NCBI RefSeq assembly: GCF_900115265.1
Contig: NZ_FOVU01000005.1
Coordinates: 372,001-436,000, forward strand
From: Bradyrhizobium sp. Ghvi
Lineage (GTDB): Bacteria; Pseudomonadota; Alphaproteobacteria; Rhizobiales; Xanthobacteraceae
Reading direction: 5' to 3'
Length of the DNA stretch: 64,000 bases
Below the pieces are notes generated by a model that saw only the letters and a list, made by a program, of their open reading frames with translations, did not search any database and was not told the origin of the DNA. This document shows, piece by piece, positions 1-8,411 of this stretch (its first letter is position 1; every line of letters begins with the position of its first letter). Both the position numbers and the translations under genes were made by a program.

Positions 1-662
1 CACAGGACGGGCTTGCCTCTTTCGAGCCGGCCTTTGTCGACGAGCTAGCCGTCATCATGGGCTGGGGCTTCGAGCACATGCAGCGCGATCCGGGTGAGGG
101 CGGCTCGGTCTATCTGCGGCTCTCGACGCGCGCGATCGAGCAGGTACAGCGCATCATGACGCCCGAACTGCAGCAGGGCATCACAGATGGCGCCTATTGG
201 CTGCGTAAGCCGGGCCCGAATGCCGAGGTCGTGATCGCCTATACCGGCGCGGTGGCGCCCGAGGCGATCGAGGCGACCGGCTTCATCGGCGAGAGCCGCC
301 GCGACGTCGGCCTGCTCGCGATCACGTCGGCCGACCGCTTGCATGCCGGCTGGACCGCCGCGCGAAAGTTGCGCCGCGATCGGCGCGGCGTGCAGCACCT
401 CAGCCACATCGAAAAGTTGCTGGCACCGCTGCCGCGCGACTGCGGCATCGTGACCGTGATCGACGGCCATCCCACCGCGCTTGGCTGGCTCGGCAGCGTC
501 CGCGGCCATCGCGTCGAGGCGCTCGGCGTCGAGCAGTTCGGCCAGACCGGCACGATCGCTGACCTTTATCGCCACTATGGCATCGACGCGAATGCCATCA
601 TCGATGCGGCGGAAAGCCTCACCACCGGTGCGCCGGTGCTGCATCGGAAAATGGCGGTGTAG
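1..662 (+). CDS. Transketolase / pyruvate dehydrogenase E1-like protein, C-terminal part (5' end outside window)
   Basis: The frame is open from base 3 and runs 219 codons to a TAG at 660-662, so only the C-terminal part is seen. It reads as the last domain of a thiamine-diphosphate enzyme of the transketolase / homodimeric pyruvate dehydrogenase E1 group: VYLRLSTR, then DGAYWLRKPG, the beta-strand VVIAYTGAV, and the end motif GVEQFGQTGTIADLYRHYGID typical of the transketolase C-terminal domain. The ThDP-binding N-terminal domains lie upstream, so the exact reaction cannot be fixed; 2-oxoacid dehydrogenase E1 (MdeB/AceE-like) is as likely as transketolase. The aldehyde dehydrogenase downstream is separated by a 288-bp gap with palindromic repeats and is probably a separate unit. 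Confidence 0.8.
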   Translation, partial: QDGLASFEPAFVDELAVIMGWGFEHMQRDPGEGGSVYLRLSTRAIEQVQRIMTPELQQGITDGAYWLRKPGPNAEVVIAYTGAVAPEAIEATGFIGESRRDVGLLAITSADRLHAGWTAARKLRRDRRGVQHLSHIEKLLAPLPRDCGIVTVIDGHPTALGWLGSVRGHRVEALGVEQFGQTGTIADLYRHYGIDANAIIDAAESLTTGAPVLHRKMAV

Positions 663-675
663 GGAGGTAACTAAC

Positions 676-803
676 GCATGGGCCCCGGCTCAGCAGCGCA
701 CCACTAAAGCAGTGCTGCGCTGCGTCCGGGGCACGAGACTCGCTACAATCTCATGTCCCGGACGCGCTGCAGCGTGAAACGCTCCTGCGCAGAGCCGGAC
801 CCA
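676..803. repeat. Intergenic palindromic repeat, family A, copy 1 (two modules)
   Basis: Two GC-rich modules follow each other in the gap after the first gene. Module one has CCCCGG near 682 and CCGGGG near 730 as outer arms; module two (about 748-803) starts TCCCGGACGCGCTGCAGCG and ends GCAGAGCCGGACCC. Module two reverse-complemented matches 19431-19486 at roughly nine of ten positions by eye, and a third relative is at 50283-50414. No reading frame is conserved, so this is a dispersed non-coding repeat. It fills most of the gap to the next gene; nothing else is seen there except the ribosome binding site near 940. Confidence 0.75.
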
Positions 804-950
804 CGCCGCTTGCCTCGCTCCAAATCGCGTTCCATATAACCTCCGTCCGCCGCAACGCTGGCCCCGCATATGGCGGGTTCAACCGGCGGTGCTTTCGTGC
901 AAGGATGCCTGCCGAAACGCCCCCTCCAAGCCCGCAAGAAGAGGTTAACG

Positions 951-2381
951 ATGGTCAATCGCATGCAATTCTACATCGACGGCGCCTGGGTCGACCCCGC
1001 CGTCAAGAAGTCCACTCCGGTCATCAATCCGGCGACGGAAGAGGCGATGTACGAGGTTGCGCTTGGCTCCAAGGCCGACGTGGACAAGGCGGTCGCCGCT
1101 GCCAAGCGCGCCTTTGCGACCTTTTCGCAGACCAGCCGCGAGGAGCGCGTTGCGCTGCTCTCGAAAATCATCGAAGTCTACAAGACCCGCCTCAAGGAGA
1201 TCGGAGCCGCCGTCTCCGACGAGATGGGCGCGCCGCTGCCGATGGCGGAGAAGCTGCAGGCCGGCGCCGGCCTCGGCCATCTCATGACCACGCTGGACGT
1301 GCTCAAGAACTATCATTTCGAGGAGCCGGTCGGCACCGCCATGGTGCTGCGCGAGCCGATCGGGGTGGTCGGCATGATCACGCCCTGGAACTGGCCGCTC
1401 AACCAGATCGCCTGCAAGGTCGCGCCCGCGCTCGCCGCCGGCTGCACCATGATTTTGAAGCCGTCGGAGTTCACGCCGACCTCGGCTTTGATCTTCGCAG
1501 AAATCCTCCATGAGGCCGGCGTGCCGAAGGGCGTGTTCAATCTCGTCAACGGCCTCGGCCCCGAGGTTGGCGCCGCCATGAGCGAGCATCCTGATATCGA
1601 CATGATCTCCTTCACCGGCTCGACCCGCGCCGGCATCGATGTGGCCAAGCGCGCTGCGCCGACCGTGAAGCGCGTCAGCCAGGAGCTCGGCGGCAAGTCG
1701 CCGAACGTCATCCTCGAAGGCGCCGACCTCACGAAGGCGGTGACCGGCGGCGTGATGCACATGTTCAACAACTCCGGCCAGTCCTGCAACGCGCCCTCGC
1801 GCATGATCGTGCCGCTGTCCAAGATGAAGGAAGTCGCCGCGATCGCGAAGGCCGTCGCCGACAAGACCAAGGCGGGTGACCCCCGCGCCGAAGGCACGAC
1901 GATCGGCCCCGTGGTCAACCGCGGCCAGTGGGACAAGATCCAGGGTCTGATCAAGAAGGGCATCGACGAGGGCGCAACGCTCGTCGCCGGTGGCCCGGGC
2001 CTGCCCGAAGGCGTCAACAAGGGCTTCTATGTCCGTCCGACCATCTTCGCCGACGTCACCCCCGACATGACGATTGCGCGCGAAGAAATCTTCGGGCCGG
2101 TGCTGACCATCATCGGTGCCAAGGACGAAGCCGACGCCGTGAAGATCGCCAACGACACGCCGTACGGTCTTGCCGGCTACGTCTCCGGCGCGACGGTCGA
2201 GGACGCCAAGCGTGTCGGTCGCCAGATCCGCGCCGGCAACGTCAACCTCCAAGGCGTGCCGAATGACCGCACCGCGCCGTTCGGCGGCTACAAGCAGTCG
2301 GGCAACGGCCGCGAGTGGGGCAAGTTCGGTCTCGAGGACTTCCTCGAGGTGAAGGCCGTCGCGGGATTCAACGCGGCGTGA
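951..2381 (+). CDS. NAD(P)-dependent aldehyde dehydrogenase family protein
   Basis: The 476-residue product has the normal length of the aldehyde dehydrogenase superfamily and oxidises an aldehyde to the acid with NAD(P)+. Visible landmarks are MITPWNWPLNQ in the cofactor domain, the general base Glu245 in QELGGKSPN, catalytic Cys279 in SGQSCNAPS, and EEIFGPVL followed by NDTPYGLAGYV near the C-terminus. I chose ATG 951, which follows the purine-rich AAGAAGAGG site near 935-943; an upstream in-frame ATG at 870 lies in repeat-like DNA. The substrate is not shown. The neighbouring lactonase and uronate dehydrogenase would fit a role in sugar-acid breakdown, but that is inference. A strong hairpin follows the stop. 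Confidence 0.9.
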   Translation: MVNRMQFYIDGAWVDPAVKKSTPVINPATEEAMYEVALGSKADVDKAVAAAKRAFATFSQTSREERVALLSKIIEVYKTRLKEIGAAVSDEMGAPLPMAEKLQAGAGLGHLMTTLDVLKNYHFEEPVGTAMVLREPIGVVGMITPWNWPLNQIACKVAPALAAGCTMILKPSEFTPTSALIFAEILHEAGVPKGVFNLVNGLGPEVGAAMSEHPDIDMISFTGSTRAGIDVAKRAAPTVKRVSQELGGKSPNVILEGADLTKAVTGGVMHMFNNSGQSCNAPSRMIVPLSKMKEVAAIAKAVADKTKAGDPRAEGTTIGPVVNRGQWDKIQGLIKKGIDEGATLVAGGPGLPEGVNKGFYVRPTIFADVTPDMTIAREEIFGPVLTIIGAKDEADAVKIANDTPYGLAGYVSGATVEDAKRVGRQIRAGNVNLQGVPNDRTAPFGGYKQSGNGREWGKFGLEDFLEVKAVAGFNAA

Positions 2382-2405
2382 GATTTCGCGCGAGAACAAA
2401 CATGA

Positions 2406-2437
2406 CGCCGGAGCGGGCACCGCTCCGGCGTTTCTTG
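2406..2437 (+). terminator. Rho-independent terminator after the aldehyde dehydrogenase
   Basis: CGCCGGAGCGG (2406-2416) pairs perfectly with CCGCTCCGGCG (2420-2430) around a three-base loop, and TTTCTTG follows. It lies 25 bp after the stop codon at 2379-2381, as expected for an intrinsic terminator. Confidence 0.8.
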
Positions 2438-2452
2438 TTTCTTGCGGAGCTT

Positions 2453-2541
2453 GTAGGGTGGATTAGCGAAGCGTAATCCACCTCTTCCTTCTCCAGCGAA
2501 GCAGACCGCGGTGGGTTACGCCTTCGGCTAACCCACCCTAC
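2453..2541. repeat. Intergenic inverted repeat, family B (GTAGGGTGG ends)
   Basis: GTAGGGTGG at 2453-2461 and CCACCCTAC at 2533-2541 are perfect inverted ends. Inside are two hairpins: one built on GGATTA...TAATCC and one on GGTGGGTTA...TAACCCACC with a GCC/GGC inner stem. I know this GTAGGGTGGRTTA-type sequence as a common intergenic element of Bradyrhizobium-like genomes (from memory, not searched). It lies between the convergent ends of the aldehyde dehydrogenase and the lactonase. Confidence 0.75.
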
Positions 2542-2551
2542 GATTCCGCCC

Positions 2552-3532
2552 CTATCCCCCCAGCGCTCCCTGCGTATTCACATACAGCGCGTAGATCGAC
2601 TGGCTCGCCGCCATGAACAGGCGGTTGCGCTTGACGCCGCCGAAGCAGAGATTGGCGCAGCGCTCGGGCAGCGCGATGCGGCCGATCATGACGCCGTCGG
2701 GCGCGAACACCACGACGCCGTCGAGCTCGGGATCGCCCATGCCCCAGCCGCACCAGAGATTGCCGTCGATGTCGCAGCGCATGCCGTCGGGCGTGCCCGG
2801 ACCGGCGTCGATATGGACGCGCTTATTGGAGATCGTGGTGCCGTCCGCCGAGACGTCATAGGCAAGAATCTTGCGGTTCGGCACGCCGCGGGATTCCACG
2901 ACGTAGAGAATCTTCTCGTCCGGCGAGAAGCACAGCCCGTTCGGGCCGAGCACGCCCTCGGCGACGATGGTCGCCTTGCCCGTCGCGGGATCGAGCCGGT
3001 AGACATTCGGATCGATTTCGGAGTCTGCCTTGTAGCCTTCGTAATTGCCGAGCAGGCCGAAGGTCGGATCGGTGAACCAGATCGAGCCGTCCGATTTAAC
3101 AACGACATCGTTCGGCGAGTTCAACCGCTTGCCGTTGAATTGATCCATCAGCACGGTGATCTCGCCGTCATATTCGGTGCGGGTGACGCGGCGCCCGCCA
3201 TGCTCGCAGGTGATGAGGCGGCCCTGGCGGTCGCGCGTGTTGCCGTTGGCGAAATTGGAAGGCTTCCTGAACACCGACACCGCGCCGGTCTCCTCCTCCC
3301 ATTTGATGATGCGCTGGTTCGGGATGTCGCTGCAGAGCAGATAGCGCCCGTCGCCGAACCAGACCGGCCCCTCGGCCCAGCGCAGGCCGGTCGCCAGTCG
3401 CTCCACGGCCGAAAGCTTCAGCCAGTATTTTTCGAAACGGGGATCGAGCGCGTGAATGGCCGGATCGGGGTAATAAGTCGCCGGCCGCCAGCCCTGGCGG
3501 GCATCCCGGGTGTGGGACGATGCCTCATTCAT
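2552..3532 (-). CDS. SMP-30/gluconolactonase/LRE family lactonase
   Basis: The 326-residue protein is of the six-bladed beta-propeller SMP-30/gluconolactonase family, metal-dependent hydrolases of sugar lactones. Signatures are GLRWAEGPVW near the N-terminus (family metal-ligand Glu), LNSPNDVVV with the conserved Asn, SIWFTDPTFGL, and GPNGLCFSPDE followed by PDGMRCDIDGNLWCG with the conserved Asp. I place the start at ATG 3532 (MNEASSH), because the longer frame would run into the divergent promoter shared with the uronate dehydrogenase. The divergent pair suggests one pathway: the dehydrogenase makes an aldarolactone that this enzyme could open. No secretion signal is visible, so a cytoplasmic location is likely. 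Confidence 0.85.
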   Translation of the reverse strand: MNEASSHTRDARQGWRPATYYPDPAIHALDPRFEKYWLKLSAVERLATGLRWAEGPVWFGDGRYLLCSDIPNQRIIKWEEETGAVSVFRKPSNFANGNTRDRQGRLITCEHGGRRVTRTEYDGEITVLMDQFNGKRLNSPNDVVVKSDGSIWFTDPTFGLLGNYEGYKADSEIDPNVYRLDPATGKATIVAEGVLGPNGLCFSPDEKILYVVESRGVPNRKILAYDVSADGTTISNKRVHIDAGPGTPDGMRCDIDGNLWCGWGMGDPELDGVVVFAPDGVMIGRIALPERCANLCFGGVKRNRLFMAASQSIYALYVNTQGALGG

Positions 3533-3621
3533 GTCGGTTCTCTCGTTTCGTTCCCTCTGGACAATCCAGCTATCATTAGAGACACGTGACCGCAAATCGG
3601 TCGCCAACGACGAGGAAAGAC

Positions 3622-4446
3622 ATGCCGCGCATCTTGATGACGGGAGCTTCGGGTGGAATCGGAACGCGCTTGCGCAAGCTGCTGCCGCCGATCTATCCGG
3701 ACCTGCTGCTCTCCGACATCCGTCCCCCTGCGGATCTCGGGCCGAACGAGCAGTTCAAGGCAGCCGACCTTTCCGACCTCGCGCAGTGCGAGGCGATCTG
3801 CGACGGCGTCGACGGCATCATCCATTTCGGGGGCTATTCGGTCGAAGGCCCCTGGGACGACATCCTCCAGGCCAACATCATTGGCGGCTACAATCTGTTC
3901 GAGGCCGCGTACCGCAAGGGCGTCAAGCGCGTGGTGTTCGCTTCGTCCAACCACGTCGTCGGCTTCTATCCGCGCCACCACAAGATCGGCACCGACGTCA
4001 CTGTGCGCCCTGATGGCCGCTACGGCGTCAGCAAAGTGTTCGGCGAAGCGGTTGGCGCGCTCTATGCCGACAAGCACGGCCTGAAAGTCACCTGCATTCG
4101 CATCGGCAATTGCGACGAGAAGCCGCTCGATCACCGCCGCATCGCGATGTGGCTGATGCCGGAAGATCTGGTGCAGCTCTGCCGGATCGGGCTCGAGCAT
4201 CCCGACATCCATTTCGAGGTGTTCTACGGCGTGTCGCTGAACGAGCGCGCGTGGTGGGACAATCATCGCGCCTACGAGTTCGGTTATCGTCCCATTGGCC
4301 GCTCCGAGGATCACGTCGCGCATGCCATGGCCGAGCAGGCCAAGCTGAAGCCGGACCCGATCGGCGATCATTTCCAGGGCGGCGCGTTCGCCAGCAAGGA
4401 ATTCGACGGCGACGCGAGCCGGATCATCGATTGGAATAAACGGTAG
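3622..4446 (+). CDS. udh: NAD-dependent uronate dehydrogenase-like epimerase/dehydratase family protein
   Basis: A 274-residue extended short-chain dehydrogenase. It has the Rossmann motif GASGGIG at residues 7-13, DGIIHFGG, FASSNHVVGFYP, and the catalytic pair Tyr134/Lys138 in YGVSK. The pattern FASSNH...YP...PDGxYGVSKxFGE, the WWDN stretch and the FQGGxF ending match the bacterial uronate dehydrogenases that oxidise D-galacturonate or D-glucuronate to the aldarolactone, and the length fits. Start ATG 3622 has GAGGAAAG just upstream. It is divergent from a lactonase of the family expected for the next step. A broken second copy of its 3' end lies at 5549-5664. Confidence 0.75.
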   Translation: MPRILMTGASGGIGTRLRKLLPPIYPDLLLSDIRPPADLGPNEQFKAADLSDLAQCEAICDGVDGIIHFGGYSVEGPWDDILQANIIGGYNLFEAAYRKGVKRVVFASSNHVVGFYPRHHKIGTDVTVRPDGRYGVSKVFGEAVGALYADKHGLKVTCIRIGNCDEKPLDHRRIAMWLMPEDLVQLCRIGLEHPDIHFEVFYGVSLNERAWWDNHRAYEFGYRPIGRSEDHVAHAMAEQAKLKPDPIGDHFQGGAFASKEFDGDASRIIDWNKR

Positions 4447-4497
4447 GGATCGCCTGCTGTGACGGTACTGAACCAGATCAGCGGGTCGCTGACTAAA

Positions 4498-5457
4498 TCA
4501 ACCGCGGGCGATATCGAGGCTTATCTTCTGCAGACGCGTGAACGTTGCCCACGCTTTTGGATATTCGGTGTCCTTTGGATCGATCGCGAGCAGCGCGCGG
4601 CATGCCTCGTTGATGTCTTCCGCTGACGGACGCATTGAGGTGTCGGCCGACCGCTCCGCCTGATTCCAGCGGTCCTCCACGTCTTCCGCAAATTTCAGTG
4701 CTTCGGACGGAGTTCGTTTCCGGGTTGGCTTTGCCAGCGCGTGATCCCCAGGGAATTTGGGCCATGCGGCGGGCGGCCGATCGGCGCGCCACTCGCTCTT
4801 CTTGGCAACTTCGACCTTCGCAGCCGGACTTGGTTGCTGTCGATCGGCAGCATCTGGCGGAACGGTGCGGGCGGCGAGTTCGCCGACCTGCTGCTCGATT
4901 GTGCCGCCAGACGAAGATCCGCCCGCCGAGGGTGCGGATGTCCCCAACACGGTCGCAGCCGACGTCAGTCCTTCAGGCGCGGCCTTCTGAACGGCCTTGA
5001 TGACCGACGACGCCCCGGGTGGCAGAACCGGCCGCTGTTGCGCGACTTTGTCCTCTCCGCTCGGGCAAGGTTTGTATCCCGATCGATATTGCGTGATCCG
5101 TCCGTCGTCATCGATGCGAGCAAAATCGACGGCCACGGTATACACGAACGCGGCATTGATGATGTGGCCGGACTTGTCCGTCGCGCTGACGGCGCCACAG
5201 ACATACCGCGCCGCGTCGGCCTCGACTGACTGTAATGTGCCGAATTTTGCCGAGTCGGGGTTTATCAGCGCATGCCGGACTGCTGCTCGGGCTTTCTTAT
5301 GTTCTGTGGAGAACGCGCTGATCAGAACGTCCGGGTTGATGATGTCGGGTTGATAGTACAATCCATACTCAATGGCGAAAAAAGCTCCGCCGAAGGCCGC
5401 TGCGACGAGGAGACCGGGTACATTCATGGGACTGTTCCGGGCAATGGAACCCGGCAT
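4498..5457 (-). CDS. Membrane-anchored hypothetical protein with a conserved VCG-type domain
   Basis: Not recognised as a named family. The 319-residue frame opens with a hydrophobic segment at about residues 14-30, suggesting an N-terminal anchor. Residues about 57-112 contain ALINPDSAKFGTLQ, then YVCGAVSATDKSG and NAAFVYTVAV. This resembles a small domain recurring in secreted proteins of proteobacteria (DP-S-A-F ... VCG-VNAK-G ... F). The rest is low-complexity, Pro/Ala and Lys rich, probably disordered. The start is uncertain: ATG 5457 and ATG 5427 both lack a strong ribosome binding site. It lies between the intact uronate dehydrogenase 3' end and a decayed copy of that end, so it may have arrived with a rearrangement. 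Confidence 0.55.
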   Translation of the reverse strand: MPGSIARNSPMNVPGLLVAAAFGGAFFAIEYGLYYQPDIINPDVLISAFSTEHKKARAAVRHALINPDSAKFGTLQSVEADAARYVCGAVSATDKSGHIINAAFVYTVAVDFARIDDDGRITQYRSGYKPCPSGEDKVAQQRPVLPPGASSVIKAVQKAAPEGLTSAATVLGTSAPSAGGSSSGGTIEQQVGELAARTVPPDAADRQQPSPAAKVEVAKKSEWRADRPPAAWPKFPGDHALAKPTRKRTPSEALKFAEDVEDRWNQAERSADTSMRPSAEDINEACRALLAIDPKDTEYPKAWATFTRLQKISLDIARG

Positions 5458-5548
5458 GGTTGTCGTTTGCTTCTGAAGCCATTTGCGGTAGCGTTTTCTA
5501 ACAAACGGTTAATCGGTTGAGCGACTGCGGCGATTCGACCCGGGGTTA

Positions 5549-5664
5549 GTGGTTCAATTGCATGAGTTCCGCCGGCTCCATGACGTGGCCCACCCGACGG
5601 CCGAGCAGGCTAAGCTGAAGCCCAATCGATCGGCGGCCATTTCCAGGGCGGCGCATTCGCGAGC
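5549..5664 (+). pseudogene. Decayed 3' fragment of a uronate dehydrogenase gene
   Basis: This stretch repeats the last part of the gene at 3622-4446. The block around 5599-5626 (GGCCGAGCAGGCTAAGCTGA onward) and the block around 5636-5660 (CATTTCCAGGGCGGCGCATT) match 4329-4395 closely, with a one-base deletion between them that breaks the frame after the codons for AEQAKLKP. A weaker upstream match starts near 5549 (GTGG, CAAT, GAGTTC). No start codon or complete domain remains. The extent of the homology is judged by eye, so the ends are approximate. The rest of 5458-5689 shows nothing else. Confidence 0.7.
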
Positions 5665-5689
5665 CTCGCCGGGCTTGCGGCGCAGGTCG

Positions 5690-6253
5690 TCATTTCGCAA
5701 CGCGCGCTTCCTGTTGCTTGGTCACATGCCAGAGCACCACATGGTAATGCGGCACATCCACGCCGGGGTGACCCGGGTTGAAATAGAAGCTGACGTGGTC
5801 GACTGGCTGTGCTGATCCCACCGCCTCCAATGACTTGTGATCGTCGATATCCTTGATCGGGACCATGTACACGGTCGCGACCAGACGATCCCTGCGATCG
5901 AAGCACAGGAACGGACCTAGCGGCAAACTGTCGGGCTTGACGAAGATGATGCCGAGGCCAGGAAAGAACTTCGGGAAGTTCACCAGGTCGCTGACCCGCT
6001 GGTATCCGTTCTTTTCCGCGACCTTCCGCTGATCGGGCGACGGGCGAACGACTTCGTGCTTTTTGTGCGCCTTGCGGACTCGATGAGGAGCTGTCCTGAT
6101 TTGCTCGACATTGTCGGCCGGTCGCGCGGCGGCCGGTGGAAGCTGCTGCGGCGCTTGTGGCCAGAAGGGCGCAAACTGCGCGGCGGGACGCCTCACATCG
6201 GCGATCAAGGCGAGCAACGCAACCAGGGCTGCGCTCACCAGCGCTTTGCGCAT
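5690..6253 (-). CDS. Secreted hypothetical protein
   Basis: Not assigned to a known function. The 187-residue product has a typical signal peptide (positive start MRK, then hydrophobic ALVSAALVALLALIADV, likely cut near residue 25), a Pro/Ala-rich linker, a basic stretch RVRKAHKKHEVV, and a compact C-terminal domain holding FPGLGIIFVKP and DHVSFYFNPGHPG followed by VPHYHVVLWHV. The clustered His residues in the last motif could bind a metal, but that is speculation. ATG 6253 is preferred to GTG 6259 because GGAGG lies five bases ahead of it. The orphan TAXI-type binding protein gene ends 31 bp upstream on the same strand, so the two may be co-transcribed. Confidence 0.65.
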   Translation of the reverse strand: MRKALVSAALVALLALIADVRRPAAQFAPFWPQAPQQLPPAAARPADNVEQIRTAPHRVRKAHKKHEVVRPSPDQRKVAEKNGYQRVSDLVNFPKFFPGLGIIFVKPDSLPLGPFLCFDRRDRLVATVYMVPIKDIDDHKSLEAVGSAQPVDHVSFYFNPGHPGVDVPHYHVVLWHVTKQQEARVAK

Positions 6254-6284
6254 CGACACCTCCCGAGATTCGTTTGCGGTTCGC

Positions 6285-7463
6285 TCACTTGGCCGGATTG
6301 CGTTCCCTCCAGCGCAGGAAGTCCCGGAATAATTCTTCGCGGTCGGACGGATTGGCGGTTGGCTTTCCCTCGAGGAACCGGCCGAACGCCTTTCGAAGTG
6401 CGGCTTCGCCTCCCGATTGCTGCTGGAGCCAGCGCTCTGCCGGTCGGAATCGTCGCCATCCTGGGAGCAGCCCGGCCAGGTTCACCTCGCGCCATTTAGG
6501 GTGATGCGCGCCGCCGAGAAACTCGGGAAAGCGCGTGAACAATGTCTGGACGAACAAATCCAGCAACCGATATCGCTCGCTGCCGATCGGCCAGTTGTAG
6601 GCGAACAGAGCGGATTTAATCGCGATGGTATCGACGCTTGCTTCAGCCGCGATGATATTCGGGTAGTCCTGATGGCGAAGCGTCGATGGCAGATAATCTT
6701 GTTGCAGCAGCTCTTTGGAGTAAGGGATGGGCAGGAGGCGAATACCATCGAGCTGCGAGACCTGCGTCAGGAAGCTCACCGGCTTTCCTGAGACCAACAG
6801 AGCGGCGGAGAGATCTCCCTTCCTCAGACCATCCAGTGCGGCCTCCGGTCCCAGGTTCGACTCGCTGATCTTGACGCCCAGACGGTTGAACACTTCGCGG
6901 CCAAGAATTGCGCTGGCACTGCCGTCGTCCCCGAGATTGACCCTCTTTCCCGCCAGCTCCGTCAGGCTTCCGATCTCCGGCCGCGCGAGAAGATGGAACT
7001 CTTCGATATGGAGCGGGGCAATGTAAGTCAGCCTGTCGGAGATATCTCCGAAGGTCCTTGTCTCTCGCAGCCGGTCGACCAGAACGACAGGCGCGATCGC
7101 CACGTCGGCACCAGCAAGCGTGAGCACGTCAAGGATGTTGCGAATACCGCCGTTTCCCACGATGGGCAGAACCCGCAAGGCGACCTCACCATGAGGGCCG
7201 GTCTCCTGGCCGCTAGCGAGCGTGGTCGCAATGTCCTGAGCCATCGCGAATTCAGTGCATTGCGGCGTACCGGTTACGAATCCGATCGTATAAGGGTCCG
7301 CAGATCGTCCCATTTCCTTCCTGGGGATGGTTTCCTTTCCCGAAGACGCCCTCGTGGAATCGCTCGGCTTTTGCGCGAGGGACTCCTGGACCTGGCCGCC
7401 AAGCCAGGCCGCTGCAATCAATGCGATGAACAAACCGGCCCGCATCGCTTCGCAGACCCTCAT
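6285..7463 (-). CDS. TAXI-family TRAP-type solute-binding protein (orphan)
   Basis: A 392-residue exported protein. An N-terminal hydrophobic segment (GLFIALIAAAWLGG) serves as signal, followed by a charged linker and a periplasmic binding domain with YTIGFVTGTPQCTEFAMAQD, LPIVGNGGIRNILDVL, ADVAIAPVVL, and SLTELAGKRVNLGDDGSAS. This order (start of strand 1, G-G-N loop, D-A linker, KRV-G-GS ligand loop) is that of TAXI TRAP binding proteins and related NMT1-like proteins. The C-terminal region is longer than usual. No 4TM/12TM permease is nearby, so it either feeds a remote transporter or has a sensing role. ATG 7463 has AGGTTGAACA ahead of it. Confidence 0.65.
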   Translation of the reverse strand: MRVCEAMRAGLFIALIAAAWLGGQVQESLAQKPSDSTRASSGKETIPRKEMGRSADPYTIGFVTGTPQCTEFAMAQDIATTLASGQETGPHGEVALRVLPIVGNGGIRNILDVLTLAGADVAIAPVVLVDRLRETRTFGDISDRLTYIAPLHIEEFHLLARPEIGSLTELAGKRVNLGDDGSASAILGREVFNRLGVKISESNLGPEAALDGLRKGDLSAALLVSGKPVSFLTQVSQLDGIRLLPIPYSKELLQQDYLPSTLRHQDYPNIIAAEASVDTIAIKSALFAYNWPIGSERYRLLDLFVQTLFTRFPEFLGGAHHPKWREVNLAGLLPGWRRFRPAERWLQQQSGGEAALRKAFGRFLEGKPTANPSDREELFRDFLRWRERNPAK

Positions 7464-7677
7464 TGTTCAACCTGCTCGGTCGGCTCTCCCCGGGGGCGTG
7501 ACATGCTCCGGGAAACTGCCACCTGCCGCGTCCGAAGCAAGACCGGGAGCTAAGGCTTGGCGTTCCAACGCGCCCGGGGCAGCAGCGTTCCGCGATGGAT
7601 GCCTGCAGCAGAAGTTTGCCGGCTAGCAGATCGTCGGCTCGTGCTCGCGCCAGGTCCGGGGACAGGCGAAGCCCGTG

Positions 7678-8358
7678 CTATCTCGCTTCGCCCGAAATTC
7701 TCGCCAGATAATCCTCCTTGCTGAACTGCATGTGGTCCACGCAAAGTTGCGCCAGCGCCCAGCTGTCGCGTCCCCTCAGCAGCTCGATCATCAGCTCGTG
7801 CTGGCGCCGCGATTGCGCGAGCCCGTCGCGGTCGGCAAGGTTTTTCGCGCGCATCGGCAGCGTCAGGCTCATATAGTCCTGCAGCGAGCGCACCAGATAG
7901 GGATTACCACAGGCGGAGAACAGTGCGAGGTGGAAGGCGTCGTTGGCCTCGTGGATGCCGCGCAGATCCTTCACATCCGCCCTCGCGCAATATTGCCGTT
8001 GCAATGCTGTCAGTTCGTCGATCAGACCTTGCGGCGCGGGCAGGGGGATCATCAGCGCGGCCTGCCGTGTCAGCATCTCCCTGACTTCGTAGATCTGCCG
8101 AACCTCCTCGGCCGAATAGAACCGCACGGTGGCGCCGACATTCTTCCCGCGGCGGACGATGCCGCGGCGTTCGGCATCCACCAGCGCCTGGCGCACGAAG
8201 TGGCGCGAGGTGCCGTAGCGCGACATCAGCGCGTCCTCGGTCAGGCGCGCGCCCGGGGCAAGACGGCCGAAGATGATGTCCTCCTCCAGCCGCGCGACGA
8301 CGTCATCAGGATCGTCGCGCCTGATAGGCATGGCGTCTGCGGTGCGGATATCGGACAT
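7678..8358 (-). CDS. GntR-family (FadR/FCD subgroup) transcriptional regulator
   Basis: A 226-residue regulator. The N-terminal winged helix-turn-helix reads IIFGRLAPGARLTEDALMSRYGTSRHFVRQALVDAERRG in pieces typical of GntR; the C-terminal FCD domain has VREMLTRQAALM, the ligand-metal motif EANDAFH, and later His in RRQHELM and CVDHMQF. FCD domains bind small carboxylates or sugar acids with a metal. The gene is divergent from the dehydratase/TRAP operon and the gap carries a paired palindrome, so it very likely represses that operon and itself until a sugar acid binds. Start ATG 8358 has GGGAGG eight bases upstream. Confidence 0.88.
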   Translation of the reverse strand: MSDIRTADAMPIRRDDPDDVVARLEEDIIFGRLAPGARLTEDALMSRYGTSRHFVRQALVDAERRGIVRRGKNVGATVRFYSAEEVRQIYEVREMLTRQAALMIPLPAPQGLIDELTALQRQYCARADVKDLRGIHEANDAFHLALFSACGNPYLVRSLQDYMSLTLPMRAKNLADRDGLAQSRRQHELMIELLRGRDSWALAQLCVDHMQFSKEDYLARISGEAR

Positions 8359-8411
8359 GCGCTCAGCCTCCCGGCGCCCGCCGGCTTGTCCTAGGGAGCA
8401 GGGAACGGGCA

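Noticed and set aside
945..2420. A 491-codon open frame on the minus strand through the aldehyde dehydrogenase gene
   Set aside because: It is a GC-rich shadow of a well-supported gene, is rich in Arg/Asp/Gly without domains, and lacks a start signal. Several similar long frames (for example on the plus strand over 52638-55043) were rejected for the same reason.
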